Source: Hwanghaeella sp. (GTDB lineage Bacteria; Pseudomonadota; Alphaproteobacteria; UBA8366; Aestuariispiraceae). From it: DNA of 54,260 bases. Below the pieces are notes generated by a model. It was given only the letters and a program-made list of their open reading frames with translations, made no database searches and was not told the origin of the DNA. How positions within the stretch are numbered: the stretch's first letter is position 1; each line of letters begins with the position of its first letter. Position numbers and translations under genes: made by a program. The stretch lies in assembly GCA_028282025.1 (NCBI GenBank), contig JANQIT010000039.1, forward strand, positions 1 through 54,260, given 5' to 3'. Below, in pieces: positions 36,171 through 45,827 of this stretch.

Positions 36171-36964
36171 CAGGCGAATGCCTCCTTCATCTCGTCCAAG
36201 ACCCCCCGGTCGGTGATCTCCACGCGGACAGGCGTCACCGTAACATACCCTTCCCGCATCGCGCTGTAGTCGCTCTCGCCTTCGCGGACGCCCTGTCCAC
36301 CGTTATGGCGCAACCGATACACGCTGGCCCGCCTGGGGTCCTGATCGGCGCGCAGGACAAAACTCGCCGCATGATCCATGCGGCCCTGCGGAACGGCCAC
36401 GATACCTCGAATATCAGCGTAGGGCAGATTCGGGATATTCACGTTGTAAAACACGTCGCGCGGCCAGCCGAACCCGGCAATACGGCGCAGAACATCCGGT
36501 ATGCAGCTTTCCACCGTGTCCCAGGAAATACCCTGCTGCCCTTTGTAAGCGCTGAGTGCGATAGCAGGCACATGCTGCAGACACGCCTCCACCGCAACGC
36601 CGACGGTGCCGCTGGAAAACAGGTCGTCACCCAGATTCAGTCCGTGGTTCACCCCGCTGAGGACAAGATCCGGCGGCGCGTCTTCAAAAACTTGCTGCAA
36701 GCCGAAGATCGCCGCATCCGCCGGCGTCCCGTCCGTCATATAGCGGTGGCCCGCCCCGGCGCGGCGCAACTGAATCGCATCCGCGTAACTGACCATGTGG
36801 GAGGCGCCGCTGCGCCCGCGCTCCGGCGCGACCACCCGGACCTCCCCCACCAGCGGACTGACCGCACGTTCCAAAACACCCAACCCCTCGGCATGGATGC
36901 CGTCGTCATTGCTGAGCAGCACCCGCGCCGAGGCGAGATCCACGGTCCTACGGCCGTCGATCAT
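36170..36964 (-). CDS. surE: 5'/3'-nucleotidase SurE
   Basis: 264 residues. [16 protein letters not shown] holds the two metal-binding Asp of SurE, and [20 protein letters not shown] supplies the conserved Asn/Gly/Ser block. It dephosphorylates nucleoside monophosphates and exopolyphosphate. An N-terminal extension of about 10 residues precedes the core. It overlaps serS by 4 bp and pcm by one base. Confidence 0.95.
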   Translation of the reverse strand: MIDGRRTVDLASARVLLSNDDGIHAEGLGVLERAVSPLVGEVRVVAPERGRSGASHMVSYADAIQLRRAGAGHRYMTDGTPADAAIFGLQQVFEDAPPDLVLSGVNHGLNLGDDLFSSGTVGVAVEACLQHVPAIALSAYKGQQGISWDTVESCIPDVLRRIAGFGWPRDVFYNVNIPNLPYADIRGIVAVPQGRMDHAASFVLRADQDPRRASVYRLRHNGGQGVREGESDYSAMREGYVTVTPVRVEITDRGVLDEMKEAFA

Positions 36965-38244
36965 GCGGCGGTCTCCACGGCGATGGTTTCGGTCCCGCCC
37001 ATATAGGGGCGCAGCGCTTCAGGCACGGTCACGCTGCCGTCTTCATTCTGATAGTTCTCCAGAACCGCGATCAGCGTGCGGCCGACCGCCAGGCCAGATC
37101 CGTTCAAGGTATGGACGAAGCGCGTCCCCTTTTCGCCCGGCGTCTTGAACCGCCCCTTCATGCGGCGGGCCTGGAAGTCCCAACAGTTGGAGCAGCTTGA
37201 GATTTCCCTGTAGCGTTCCTGCCCCGGTAGCCAAACCTCCAGATCGTAGGTCTTGCGCGCGCCGAACCCCATATCGCCGCTGGAAAGCAGCATCACCCGG
37301 TACGGCAGATCGAGCGCCTGAAGAATCCCTTCCGCGCAGCCGGTCATCCGTTCCAGTTCGGCTTCCGACTCGTCGGGATGCGTGATGCAGACCATCTCCA
37401 CCTTGGAGAACTGGTGTTGGCGGATCATGCCACGAGTGTCGCGCCCGGCGGCCCCCGCTTCCGAGCGGAAGCACGGCGTCCAGGCGGTGTAACGCAACGG
37501 CAGATCTTTCGCTTCCAGCACGCTGTCGCCGGCAAGGTTTGTCAGCGGCACTTCAGAGGTGGGGATCAGCCAATAACCTTCCTCTGTTCGGAAGGAGTCC
37601 TCAGCAAACTTGGGCAATTGCGCCGTGCCGTACATGGCCTCATCCCGCACCAAGAAGGGCGGCACGACCTCGGTAAAGCCGTTCTCCAGCGTCTGGCGGT
37701 CCAGCATGAAGTTGGCCAGCGCCCGTTCCAGGCGTGCAAGCTGTCCCTTCAACACCACGAACCGCGCGCCGGAAAGGCGCGCCGCCGTCTCGAAATCCAT
37801 CAGGCCCGACGCTTCGCCGATGTCGAAATGCTCCTTCGGCGCGAAAGCAAAGTTGCGCGGATTGCCCCAGCGGCGCACTTCCTTGTTCGCATCCTCGTCG
37901 GCACCGACAGGTACGTCAGCCATCGGCATGTTGGGGAGCGATTCCAGAAGGCCCGTCAGATCGGCGGCATTCTGCCGTTCTTCCGCCTCAAGGTCCGCGA
38001 TGGTCGACTTCAAATCGGCGACTTCCTTGATCAGGTCGTCCGCATCCTCGCCCGCCTTCTTCTTCGCGCCGACGGCGCGGCTGACCTCGTTCCGGCGAGC
38101 CAGCAGGTCCTGCAGCCGGGTCTGGGCGGAACGGCGGCTCTCATCCAGGGACAGAATAGCGGAGGCCTGCGGGCCGAGCCCCCGCACCGCCATGGCCGCA
38201 TCGAAGTCTTCCGGATTGTCGCGTATGTATTTCAGGTCGTGCAT
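36961..38244 (-). CDS. serS: Seryl-tRNA synthetase
   Basis: 427 residues. The N-terminal coiled-coil arm (about 30-100) binds the long arm of tRNA-Ser. Class II motifs 2 ([20 protein letters not shown]) and 3 ([18 protein letters not shown]) are complete. It charges tRNA-Ser and tRNA-Sec. It begins the serS-surE-pcm-nlpD-like unit and lies 126 bp after tatC on the same strand. Confidence 0.97.
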   Translation of the reverse strand: MHDLKYIRDNPEDFDAAMAVRGLGPQASAILSLDESRRSAQTRLQDLLARRNEVSRAVGAKKKAGEDADDLIKEVADLKSTIADLEAEERQNAADLTGLLESLPNMPMADVPVGADEDANKEVRRWGNPRNFAFAPKEHFDIGEASGLMDFETAARLSGARFVVLKGQLARLERALANFMLDRQTLENGFTEVVPPFLVRDEAMYGTAQLPKFAEDSFRTEEGYWLIPTSEVPLTNLAGDSVLEAKDLPLRYTAWTPCFRSEAGAAGRDTRGMIRQHQFSKVEMVCITHPDESEAELERMTGCAEGILQALDLPYRVMLLSSGDMGFGARKTYDLEVWLPGQERYREISSCSNCWDFQARRMKGRFKTPGEKGTRFVHTLNGSGLAVGRTLIAVLENYQNEDGSVTVPEALRPYMGGTETIAVETAA

Positions 38245-38370
38245 AGCCGAGCCGTTCCAGTCGTTTTTTTGGATAAAGGCCGCGCAAGACGGCGCGGCGC
38301 GTTTATAGGCGACTCACTCGGCGCGGTCCACCGGCGGCTGTCTCAGAAATCGCAGGAAAGACGCAATGGG

Positions 38371-39189
38371 TCAGTCCTCGACGCCGGCTTCCTTGTTCAG
38401 CAGCGCTTCCCGTTCGTCCTTTTGCTTTTCGACGATGCGGGCGCACCAGATGGAAACCTCGTAAAGCAGGATGATCGGGATTGCGAGGCCGATCTGGCTT
38501 AGCGGGTCCGGCGGGGTCAGGATGGCGGCGGCGACAAAGGCTATGACGATGGCGTATCGCCGTTTCGCCCGAAGTCCATCGGGCGTCGCCAGGCCCGCGC
38601 GGGCCAAAAGCGTAATCACCACGGGCAGTTCGAAGCTGATCCCGAAGGCGAAAATCAGCCGCATAACGAGCGAGAGATACTCGTTCACTTTGGGTTCTAA
38701 CTGAATGGCGACCGAACTGTCGGAGGCAACCTGTTCGAAACCGATGAAAAACTCCCACGCGACCGGCAGCACGACGTAATAGACGAAGGCGGCGCCCGAA
38801 AAGAACAGGATCGGCGTGGCGATCAGGAACGGCAGGAACGCCATTTTCTCGTGCTTGTAGAGCCCGGGGGCCACGAACATGTAAACTTGGCTGGCGATCA
38901 GCGGAAAGGTCACGCAAAAGGCCGCGAAAAAGGCGATCTTGATCTCTGTGAAGAACTTCTCGTGCAAGGCGGTGAAGATAAAGCGCCGCCCGGTCTCCCC
39001 TTCCCAGATATCGGCCAGGGGGGCGATCAGGAAGTTGAAGATGTTATCGGCGAAGGCGAAACAGATGAAAAAGCCGATGACCAGAGCGCCCGCCGAATAC
39101 ATCAGGCGCTGGCGCAGTTCGATCAGGTGATCCATCAACGGCGCTTTTGAGGCGTCGATATCGTCTTCGTTACGCTCCGCGGTACTCAT
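38371..39189 (-). CDS. tatC: Sec-independent translocase subunit TatC
   Basis: 272 residues with six membrane helices. MDHLIELRQRLMYSAGALV is the conserved N-terminal helix entry that recognises the twin-arginine signal, and the first periplasmic loop follows PLADIWEGETG. With TatB it forms the receptor for folded Tat substrates; one candidate is the binding protein at 8098-9120. It overlaps tatB by 4 bp. Confidence 0.96.
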   Translation of the reverse strand: MSTAERNEDDIDASKAPLMDHLIELRQRLMYSAGALVIGFFICFAFADNIFNFLIAPLADIWEGETGRRFIFTALHEKFFTEIKIAFFAAFCVTFPLIASQVYMFVAPGLYKHEKMAFLPFLIATPILFFSGAAFVYYVVLPVAWEFFIGFEQVASDSSVAIQLEPKVNEYLSLVMRLIFAFGISFELPVVITLLARAGLATPDGLRAKRRYAIVIAFVAAAILTPPDPLSQIGLAIPIILLYEVSIWCARIVEKQKDEREALLNKEAGVED

Positions 39190-39728
39190 GCTTCGCCGCC
39201 CGCCGCCTTCTTATCGGTTTCCTTGGGCGCAGCCTCCGCCGTTGGAACGGATTCCGCTGCGGGTGCAGCGTCCACGGCAGGCGGCGGCGACGCCGGTTCC
39301 GCCGGCTTGGCCTGAATCCCCGGACCGGCCGTCCCGGGCAGCGGACCGCCGGACGTTGGCTTCTCATCAGGCTTCATGGCTTCCGCCGCGGAGCTTTCAA
39401 CCGATTTGGAGGCGTCGTTCAGCGCGGACTTCTGGCTGTCCAGGTCGCGCTTGGTCTCATCCAACGCCGATTTCATCTCGCCCGTCGGATCGACGGTGTC
39501 GGCGATGGTGTTCTCCAGATTTCCTTTTTCGAGATTCTTCTTCAGGTCCTGAAGGTCCGCTTCCCGCGCCATATCCTCAATGCCGGATTGGAATTCCCCA
39601 GCGATGCTGCGCAGCTTCTTCATGCCCTGCGTGACCGTGCGCAGCACCCTTGGCAGTTCGCGCGGACCGACGACGATCACGGTGATCATCGCGATCATCA
39701 GCAGTTCACTCCAACCAAGGTCGAGCAT
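39186..39728 (-). CDS. tatB: Sec-independent translocase subunit TatB
   Basis: 180 residues. MLDLGWSELLMIAMITVIVV is the short N-terminal membrane helix, followed by GPRELPRVLRTV and an amphipathic helix, as in TatB. The C-terminal 90 residues are Pro/Ala/Glu-rich and disordered-looking, longer than in TatA. It forms the receptor with TatC. The start overlaps nothing; tatA lies 77 bp upstream. Confidence 0.94.
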   Translation of the reverse strand: MLDLGWSELLMIAMITVIVVGPRELPRVLRTVTQGMKKLRSIAGEFQSGIEDMAREADLQDLKKNLEKGNLENTIADTVDPTGEMKSALDETKRDLDSQKSALNDASKSVESSAAEAMKPDEKPTSGGPLPGTAGPGIQAKPAEPASPPPAVDAAPAAESVPTAEAAPKETDKKAAGGEA

Positions 39729-39774
39729 CTAAGGGTCTCCACCCGCAGGCCAAATCGGGAAACGGTTCAAGGCT

Positions 39775-39796
39775 CCGGGGCGTTACGCCCCCGGAA
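39775..39796 (-). promoter_or_regulatory. Hairpin between tatA and tatB
   Basis: TCCGGGG and CCCCGGA-type arms face each other around a CGTTACG centre, with one bulged C, in the 77-bp gap. It could reduce read-through or stabilise the tatA end, in line with TatA being needed in excess over TatB; that link is inference. Confidence 0.35.
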
Positions 39797-39805
39797 AACG
39801 ACGGA

Positions 39806-40045
39806 TCAGCCGTTGGCGGCCTTGTCCTTCGTATCGGCGGCAGCCGTATCCGCAGCTTCCGATTTCAGCTGCTTGGCGTCGTCGGCCGTCTCGTCCTTGG
39901 CTGCTTCGTCTTTCACGTTCTTTTTGAACGCGTTCAAGCCCTTGCCGAAATCCCCCATCAATTGAGAGATCTTGCCGCGGCCGCCAAACAGGACCAGCAC
40001 GACCACCAGAACGATCAACCAATGCCAGATACTAAATGCACCCAT
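39806..40045 (-). CDS. tatA: Sec-independent translocase subunit TatA
   Basis: 79 residues. [19 protein letters not shown] then [19 protein letters not shown] is the membrane helix and FGxGK amphipathic helix of TatA, which oligomerises to form the transport path. The charged tail ([12 protein letters not shown]) is typical. It is the first gene of tatABC. Confidence 0.95.
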   Translation of the reverse strand: MGAFSIWHWLIVLVVVLVLFGGRGKISQLMGDFGKGLNAFKKNVKDEAAKDETADDAKQLKSEAADTAAADTKDKAANG

Positions 40046-40143
40046 TCCTCTGTCCTCGACTATACGCGCATCCGTTCGGCGCGACTTTACTTATCTTGCA
40101 CCGATCACGACAGGGAAATCGCAGCCGGCCCGGCAATGGATGC

Positions 40144-41238
40144 CTATGTAGCGGCTTCCCCCGGAAAAACAAAGGCCTGACTTTCATCAAGCACGATCGC
40201 CTGCAAGCTTTCATCCGACGGCATATAGGCCCCGTGGACGCGGGCGTGTAGATGCAGTTCTTCCCCGGTTGTCTTGCAGGTGCATAAATGCACCAGACTG
40301 GAGCGCCCTAACAGCCGGGAACTCAGGACTTTGGCATAGCCTGGACCGAAGACGCCATCCTGGGCCGGCGACAGGCGCAACGCTTCCGGCCGCACCACGA
40401 CATCCACCGGCTGTCCGTCCGCGAAACCCGGCGCCGGGATATGTCCCATCGGGGTTTCGACGACGCCCTTTTCAGCAATACCGGGGAAGGAATTCACCTC
40501 TCCAAAGAAGGCGGCGACGAACTTGTCGGACGGTTTTTGGTACAGCTCTTTCGGAACGCCTAGTTGAACCAGCAAACCGTCGCGCATGACCGCAATCCGG
40601 TCGGCCATGTACATGGCCTCTTCCGCGTCATGCGTCACCATTAGCGCAGCCGCCCCGCTTTGCCTCAGCGCGTGGAAGGTTTTGTCCCGGACTTCATCGC
40701 GCAGGCGCGCATCCAGACCGGAAAACGGCTCATCCAGCAACACGACCGACGGTTTGGGCGCCAAGGCGCGGGCCAACGCTACGCGTTGTTGCTGGCCGCC
40801 GGACAGCGTGTGGGGATAGACGTCCGCATAGTCGGCCATCCCCACCAGGGACAAAGCGTCCATCGCCAGCCCCTTGCGGGCGGCCGGTTTCTCCGCTTCC
40901 AATCCGAAAATCACGTTGTCCAATACCGAGAGATGCGGAAACAGGGCATAGTCCTGAAACACCAGTCCGACGCCCCGTTGCTCCGGCGGTACGTGGACGG
41001 ACGGTCCGAACAAGCAGCGGCCGCCCATCCAAAGTTCGCCGGACGATGGCGTTTCCAGCCCCGCAGCGATCCGCAACGCCGTCGTCTTTCCACAGCCCGA
41101 CGGCCCCAGCAGGCATACCGTTTCGCCCGCCGACACCGACAGGACCAGATCTGAGACCGCCACGACAGCGCCGTAGCTATGGGTAACATTGCGAAATTCC
41201 AGCGCGGAAACGGAGGGGGCGTCGGTATCGAACGGCAT
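40144..41238 (-). CDS. ABC transporter ATP-binding protein, FbpC/PotA type, without a partner
   Basis: 364 residues. Walker A GPSGCGKTTALR, signature LSGGQQQRVALARAL, Walker B VVLLDEPFSGLD and VTHDAEEAMYMAD are intact. The C-terminal part (about 270-355) has TOBE-like strands (VVVRPEALRLSP), as in ferric iron, polyamine or thiosulfate importers. No permease or binding-protein gene is adjacent: it sits alone between scpB and tatA. It must work with components encoded elsewhere. Substrate unknown. Confidence 0.87.
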   Translation of the reverse strand: MPFDTDAPSVSALEFRNVTHSYGAVVAVSDLVLSVSAGETVCLLGPSGCGKTTALRIAAGLETPSSGELWMGGRCLFGPSVHVPPEQRGVGLVFQDYALFPHLSVLDNVIFGLEAEKPAARKGLAMDALSLVGMADYADVYPHTLSGGQQQRVALARALAPKPSVVLLDEPFSGLDARLRDEVRDKTFHALRQSGAAALMVTHDAEEAMYMADRIAVMRDGLLVQLGVPKELYQKPSDKFVAAFFGEVNSFPGIAEKGVVETPMGHIPAPGFADGQPVDVVVRPEALRLSPAQDGVFGPGYAKVLSSRLLGRSSLVHLCTCKTTGEELHLHARVHGAYMPSDESLQAIVLDESQAFVFPGEAAT

Positions 41239-41365
41239 TCAGCGGTTATCCTTCAACGGGCCGGACAAACGTCCGGAACGAGTGCTAATCTATTGAAGAT
41301 GCGTATTAATCGCAAGGAGTCGAGGAGCATACCTGCAGCGGCGGAACCCGAACGGACTGCAAAAA

Positions 41366-42037
41366 TCAGTCCTCCAACGCCACGGCTTCGTCTGTTTCGA
41401 CGGCCTCATAATCGCCGTCCTCGCCGAACAGGACAATTTCCTCTTCCTCCAGCCCCTCTGAATCGGCCAGTTCGGATTCGCTGTCGCGCATGGAAATCGC
41501 CCCCAGGCCGGGACGGTTGTCCAGCAGGCCGGCGGCTTTCAATTCCTGCACGCCCGGCAAGGCCTTCAAATCTTCCAGCCCGAAATGGTCCAGGAATGTC
41601 GCGGTCGTCCCCCAGGTAACCGGCCGCCCGGGCACGCGTTTGCGGCCCCTGGGCTTGATCCAGTTAGCTTCCAGCAGCAGATCAAGCGTTCCACGGCTGA
41701 CCGCGACGCCGCGGATTTCTTCGATCTCAGCCCGGGTGACCGGCTGGTGATAGGCAATAATCGCCATGGTTTCGATGGCGGCGCGGGAAAGCTTCTTCGG
41801 CACCTCACGCTCGACCCGCATATGTTCGCCCAGATCCTCCGCGGTGCGAAAGACCCAGGCGTCCCCCACCCGGTTCAGAGTGACGCCGCGGTTGGCGTAC
41901 ATTTCCTGCAGTTCGGTCAGCAGTCCCGTCAGGTCCGCATCTTCCGGCATGCGCCCGGTCAGGTGCTTTTCCGTCACGGGTTCCGCGCTGGCGAACAAAA
42001 TCGCTTCCAGCAGCCGCAATTGTTGAAAACGGTCCAT
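41366..42037 (-). CDS. scpB: Segregation and condensation protein B
   Basis: 223 residues. Two winged-helix domains: LRLLEAILFASAEPVTEKHL at the start and TMAIIAYHQPVTRAEIEEIRG in the centre are ScpB signatures. It binds ScpA and the SMC ATPase to condense and segregate chromosomes. The C-terminal 40 residues are strongly acidic (LEEEEIVLFGEDGDYE). It lies 21 bp after scpA. Confidence 0.95.
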   Translation of the reverse strand: MDRFQQLRLLEAILFASAEPVTEKHLTGRMPEDADLTGLLTELQEMYANRGVTLNRVGDAWVFRTAEDLGEHMRVEREVPKKLSRAAIETMAIIAYHQPVTRAEIEEIRGVAVSRGTLDLLLEANWIKPRGRKRVPGRPVTWGTTATFLDHFGLEDLKALPGVQELKAAGLLDNRPGLGAISMRDSESELADSEGLEEEEIVLFGEDGDYEAVETDEAVALED

Positions 42038-42058
42038 TACGTTTGAAAACCCTGGTGG

Positions 42059-42979
42059 TTAGGTATCGTCATCGAGCAGATCGTCATCCAGAAATTCATC
42101 GTCGAGGAGGTCGTCCTCCTCCTCACCCTCTTCGCCGTCATCGTCATCGACGACCGACAGGGCGGCGGCGCCTTCTGCGATCCGGCGCACGGGGGCCTTG
42201 CGGATCATGATCGGAGCGAAGACGGCGCTCTGCTGGACGTCCAGGATCCCTTCACGGACCAGTTCCAGCGTCGCCGCGAAGGTCGCCGCTTTTGCCGAGC
42301 GCCGCACCAGCGGGTCACCCAGGTCCGGCGGCAGATACGCCTCCAACGTCACCCAGTCGGGAATCTTACCCAGAATACCGCGCAGCCGTTGCACCGCCTG
42401 ATCCATCGAATAGAGCGAGGTTGCGTTGATTTTCAGGGTAGAAGCCTGCGCCCGCTGCCGGATATTGCCGTAGGCGCGCAGCAGATCGAAAAGCGAGGCG
42501 TTGTAGGTGGTTATGGTCTCAACCTTGATCTTCTCCGGCATGCCGCGGCCAAAGAAGTACTGGCCCAGACGCGGCCGCTCCAACAGTTTCTGGGCGACAT
42601 TCTGCATCGCTTCCAGACGTTGCAGTTGGAACGCCAGGCGCGCCGCCATTTCGGCGGGGTCCTCGCCCTCTTCGTTTTCCCCCTGAACCGGCAACAGCAA
42701 CCGCGATTTCAGATAGGCGAGCCAGGCCGCCATCACCAGGTAATCGGCTGCGATCTCCAGCTTCAGTTCCCGCGCCCGGTTGATGAAGGCGAGATACTGT
42801 TCCGCCAGGGCCAGAATCGAGATTTTCGTGATATCGATCTTATGCTCACGGCTCAACGTCAGCAGCAGATCAATGGGGCCCTCGAAACCGTCCAGCGCAA
42901 GCACAAGCGAATCGTCCGACGGCAGATAGTCGGGCGATGCCGTTTCGAAAGACTCGTCGGCTGGCGTGTCACTGGTCAT
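42059..42979 (-). CDS. scpA: Segregation and condensation protein A
   Basis: 306 residues. ALDGFEGPIDLLLTLSREHKIDI is split over residues 30-52 and is the kleisin N-terminus; AADYLVMAAWLAYLKSRLLLP is the central block. It bridges SMC heads together with ScpB. The C-terminal tail of about 30 residues is almost wholly Asp/Glu, an unusual extension. It is followed by scpB; the gap to the SPOR gene is 46 bp. Confidence 0.95.
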   Translation of the reverse strand: MTSDTPADESFETASPDYLPSDDSLVLALDGFEGPIDLLLTLSREHKIDITKISILALAEQYLAFINRARELKLEIAADYLVMAAWLAYLKSRLLLPVQGENEEGEDPAEMAARLAFQLQRLEAMQNVAQKLLERPRLGQYFFGRGMPEKIKVETITTYNASLFDLLRAYGNIRQRAQASTLKINATSLYSMDQAVQRLRGILGKIPDWVTLEAYLPPDLGDPLVRRSAKAATFAATLELVREGILDVQQSAVFAPIMIRKAPVRRIAEGAAALSVVDDDDGEEGEEEDDLLDDEFLDDDLLDDDT

Positions 42980-43025
42980 CCCGACCGGACTTACCCCTCC
43001 GCACGGGGCGGAGCAAGCCGGACCG

Positions 43026-44006
43026 TCAGGCGTCGGGCTTTATCGTCAGGCACGCGACTTTCTTGGCCTTCAGCTTGGTGCACAAACCGTCCGCCGCCGC
43101 TTTGGTGTCCAGGGGCCCGCCGCGAATACGGTAGAACATCCCTTTCCCTTTTACTTCAACGCTTTGGATTTGAAGGTTAAGATTTCCTAGCAGATCTTTG
43201 TTCCGTCCTTGAAGACGCGCCCATTCCTTCTCAGCCGCCGCTTCGGAACGAACCGCGCCGACCTGCACGCGCCAGGCCGAGGTCAGCGCCGCCGTGGCAT
43301 TCGGCAGCGCCGCGGGCGCGGCTGCAAGCTGTACAGGCTCCGCTTTGTTCTGGGCCGGCGCCGGCTTTTTCTCCGCAGTCGCCGTCTTGGGTTGAACGGC
43401 CTTGGGCTTTTCAGCTTCCTGGACTTCAGCCGTCTTGGCGGTTCCAGAGTCGGTTTTGGTTTCGGCCTGGGCCGCGGCGACCTGCTCGGCGGTCTCCTGG
43501 CTAAGAACCACCGGCCCTTCCGGGGCGGTCAGGGTCCCTTCGGGCAGCGGCGGCGGCTGTATCGTCGGGACTGCCGGCTTCTGCGCCAGGATGGTTTCCG
43601 AGTCCCCCGCCGGCGGGGCGGATCGTTCCACGGCCGGTTCCGCCTGTGGCGGCGCAAGGGGTTCTTCAGGCGGGGGCAACAGGGTTTCCACCTTTTCCGG
43701 GCGGACGTCGTCGCTTCCCTGCACCACGCTATAGACCGTCTTGTCCTGGTGCGGTACGGCCAGACCGCCCGGATCTTCCGGCTTTACCTTAGCCGGGCCT
43801 TCCGGCGTTACGATCGGGGCGGCAACCTCGGTTCCCTCGCGGATGCCCTCGTTATAGGCATAGAAGACAAGGCCGCCCAGGGCCAAGACCGCGAGGCCGG
43901 CAACCGCCAACGGGGCCGCGCCCAGCCGCTTGCCGCCGTCACCCTCGTGACCGCCGTCATCCAATTCGGAGAGTTCCCGCTCCAACCGGTCCAATTCAGA
44001 AACCAC
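43026..44006 (-). CDS. SPOR-domain membrane protein
   Basis: 326 residues: a short cytosolic start, one membrane helix (APLAVAGLAVLALGGLVFYAY, about 30-50), a long Pro/Ala/Glu linker and a C-terminal SPOR domain (about 245-326, WRVQVGAVRSEAAAEKEW to the end). SPOR domains bind denuded septal glycan strands and place proteins at the division site. It is in the argS-SPOR-scpA arrangement usual for Alphaproteobacteria. Confidence 0.9.
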   Translation of the reverse strand: MVSELDRLERELSELDDGGHEGDGGKRLGAAPLAVAGLAVLALGGLVFYAYNEGIREGTEVAAPIVTPEGPAKVKPEDPGGLAVPHQDKTVYSVVQGSDDVRPEKVETLLPPPEEPLAPPQAEPAVERSAPPAGDSETILAQKPAVPTIQPPPLPEGTLTAPEGPVVLSQETAEQVAAAQAETKTDSGTAKTAEVQEAEKPKAVQPKTATAEKKPAPAQNKAEPVQLAAAPAALPNATAALTSAWRVQVGAVRSEAAAEKEWARLQGRNKDLLGNLNLQIQSVEVKGKGMFYRIRGGPLDTKAAADGLCTKLKAKKVACLTIKPDA

Positions 44007-44062
44007 GCGCCCTACCCCATAATGCCAGAGTGTTTAGAGGCTTGGCGGCGGCGGGACTTAGA

Positions 44063-45817
44063 TCAGTTCAACTCCGAGCGCGGCTCCACGCCGAAGACGT
44101 CCAAACCAGACGCAATCACGGTCCGCACGGCGCCTACCAATGCCATTCTGGCTATGGTAAGCGATTCGTCCCCGGGCACAACGAACCTGAGCAGCGTATC
44201 TTCCCGCCCCTTGGTCCAGAGCGCGTGGAAGGACGCGGCCAGATCGTAGAGATAGTAAGCCAACCGGTGCGGCTCGTGCGCCTGGGCGGCGGCCTCAATC
44301 ACACGGGGCCATTCGGCAAGCTGCCGCATAAGCGCCAATTCGCCCTCCTCCGACAGGCGGTTCAGATCCGCACCGGATACGGCGGTGTCGCTGAAGTCCG
44401 CACCCGGGAAGGCGTCCCGCGCCATTTTCAGCACGGAATGACACCGGGCATGCGCGTAGTGAACGTAGAAGACCGGATTGTCGCGCGACTGTTCGGTCAC
44501 GGCGGTCAGGTCGAAATCGAGTTGCGCATCGTTCTTGCGGGTCAGCAGGAAGAAACGAACGACATCCTTGCCGACCTCGTCCACCAGGCCACGCAGGGTC
44601 ACGAAGTTGCCCGCCCGCTTGGACATGCGCACGGGCTCTCCCCTGTCCATGATGCGCACGATCTGACAGAGCTTGACGTCCAGTTCCGCTTCGCCCGCGG
44701 TGACCGCTTTCACCGCGGCCTTCATGCGCTTCACATAACCGCCGTGATCGGCGCCCCAGACGTCGATCTGCGCGTTGAAGCCGCGCTGGTACTTGTCCAG
44801 ATGATTGGCGATGTCGGATGCGAAATAAGTCCAGCTTCCGTCGGACTTTTTCAGCGGCCGGTCTACGTCGTCGCCATATTCGGTCGCCTTGAAAAGCTGC
44901 TGCGGACGCGGTTCCCAATCCTCCGGCTTTTTGCCCTTCGGCGGTTCCAGAACGCCCGTATAGATCAATTCCCGGCCTTCCAGGGTCGAAAGCACTTCCT
45001 CGACCTTGTTCGCCTCCACCAGGGCGCGTTCGGAGGTAAAGACATCCTGATTCACGCCGATCTGGGCGAGATCCTCCCGCATCGACGCCATCATGGCGTC
45101 GACCGCGGTCTGCCGCGCCACCGGCAGCCATTCTTCTTCCGGCGCGTTCAACAGGGCATCGCCATGCGTCTCTTTCAATTGTTCCCCGACGGCCTTCAGA
45201 TATTCGCCGGGATACATGCCCTCTGGAATCTCGCCGATATCCTCGCCATGCGCTTCGCGGTAGCGCAGGTAGGCGGACTGTCCCAGCTTGTCGACCTGGG
45301 CGCCCGCATCGTTGATGTAGAATTCCCGCGTCACATCGTACCCGGCCTTTGCAAGCAAGGAGGCCAGCGCGTCGCCGACCACCGTGCCGCGCGCATGCCC
45401 GACGTGAAGCGGCCCCGTCGGGTTGGCGGAGACATATTCCACATTCACCTTCTCACCGGCGCCGACAGTACTTGCACCATAGGACACGCCGGCTTCCAGG
45501 ATGGCCTTTACCTCCGCCCGCCAGACGCTGTTATCGACCCGCATATTGATGAAGCCGGGTCCGGCGATCTCCGCCGCCCCGATGCGCGGCGAAGCCAACA
45601 GACCCTCTGCAATCTTTTCCGCAAGGTCCCGCGGCTTCATGCCCGCCTGCTTGGCCAGCACCATCGCAGCGTTGGTTGCAGCATCTCCATGCGATGGGTC
45701 GCGGGGCGGCTCCACGGCGGCGCGACTCAAATCCGCATCCGAACTCAGCACACCTGAAGACTTCAACCCATTCAGTGCCGACGCCAAGTCGGCCTGGAGT
45801 TCCTTGAAAACACTCAT
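44063..45817 (-). CDS. argS: Arginyl-tRNA synthetase
   Basis: 584 residues. The class I HIGH motif appears as [14 protein letters not shown] and the KMSK-like loop as [11 protein letters not shown]. The C-terminal anticodon-binding helices end with [11 protein letters not shown]. An N-terminal additional domain (about 1-110) recognises the tRNA D-loop. It charges tRNA-Arg without needing Lys in KMSK. It lies 10 bp after dgt. Confidence 0.96.
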   Translation of the reverse strand: MSVFKELQADLASALNGLKSSGVLSSDADLSRAAVEPPRDPSHGDAATNAAMVLAKQAGMKPRDLAEKIAEGLLASPRIGAAEIAGPGFINMRVDNSVWRAEVKAILEAGVSYGASTVGAGEKVNVEYVSANPTGPLHVGHARGTVVGDALASLLAKAGYDVTREFYINDAGAQVDKLGQSAYLRYREAHGEDIGEIPEGMYPGEYLKAVGEQLKETHGDALLNAPEEEWLPVARQTAVDAMMASMREDLAQIGVNQDVFTSERALVEANKVEEVLSTLEGRELIYTGVLEPPKGKKPEDWEPRPQQLFKATEYGDDVDRPLKKSDGSWTYFASDIANHLDKYQRGFNAQIDVWGADHGGYVKRMKAAVKAVTAGEAELDVKLCQIVRIMDRGEPVRMSKRAGNFVTLRGLVDEVGKDVVRFFLLTRKNDAQLDFDLTAVTEQSRDNPVFYVHYAHARCHSVLKMARDAFPGADFSDTAVSGADLNRLSEEGELALMRQLAEWPRVIEAAAQAHEPHRLAYYLYDLAASFHALWTKGREDTLLRFVVPGDESLTIARMALVGAVRTVIASGLDVFGVEPRSELN

Positions 45818-45827
45818 TTTTCAAACC

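Noticed and set aside
44030-45757. Open frame of 575 codons antisense to argS
   Set aside because: Same cause: shadow of a highly conserved gene; no known protein resembles its translation.
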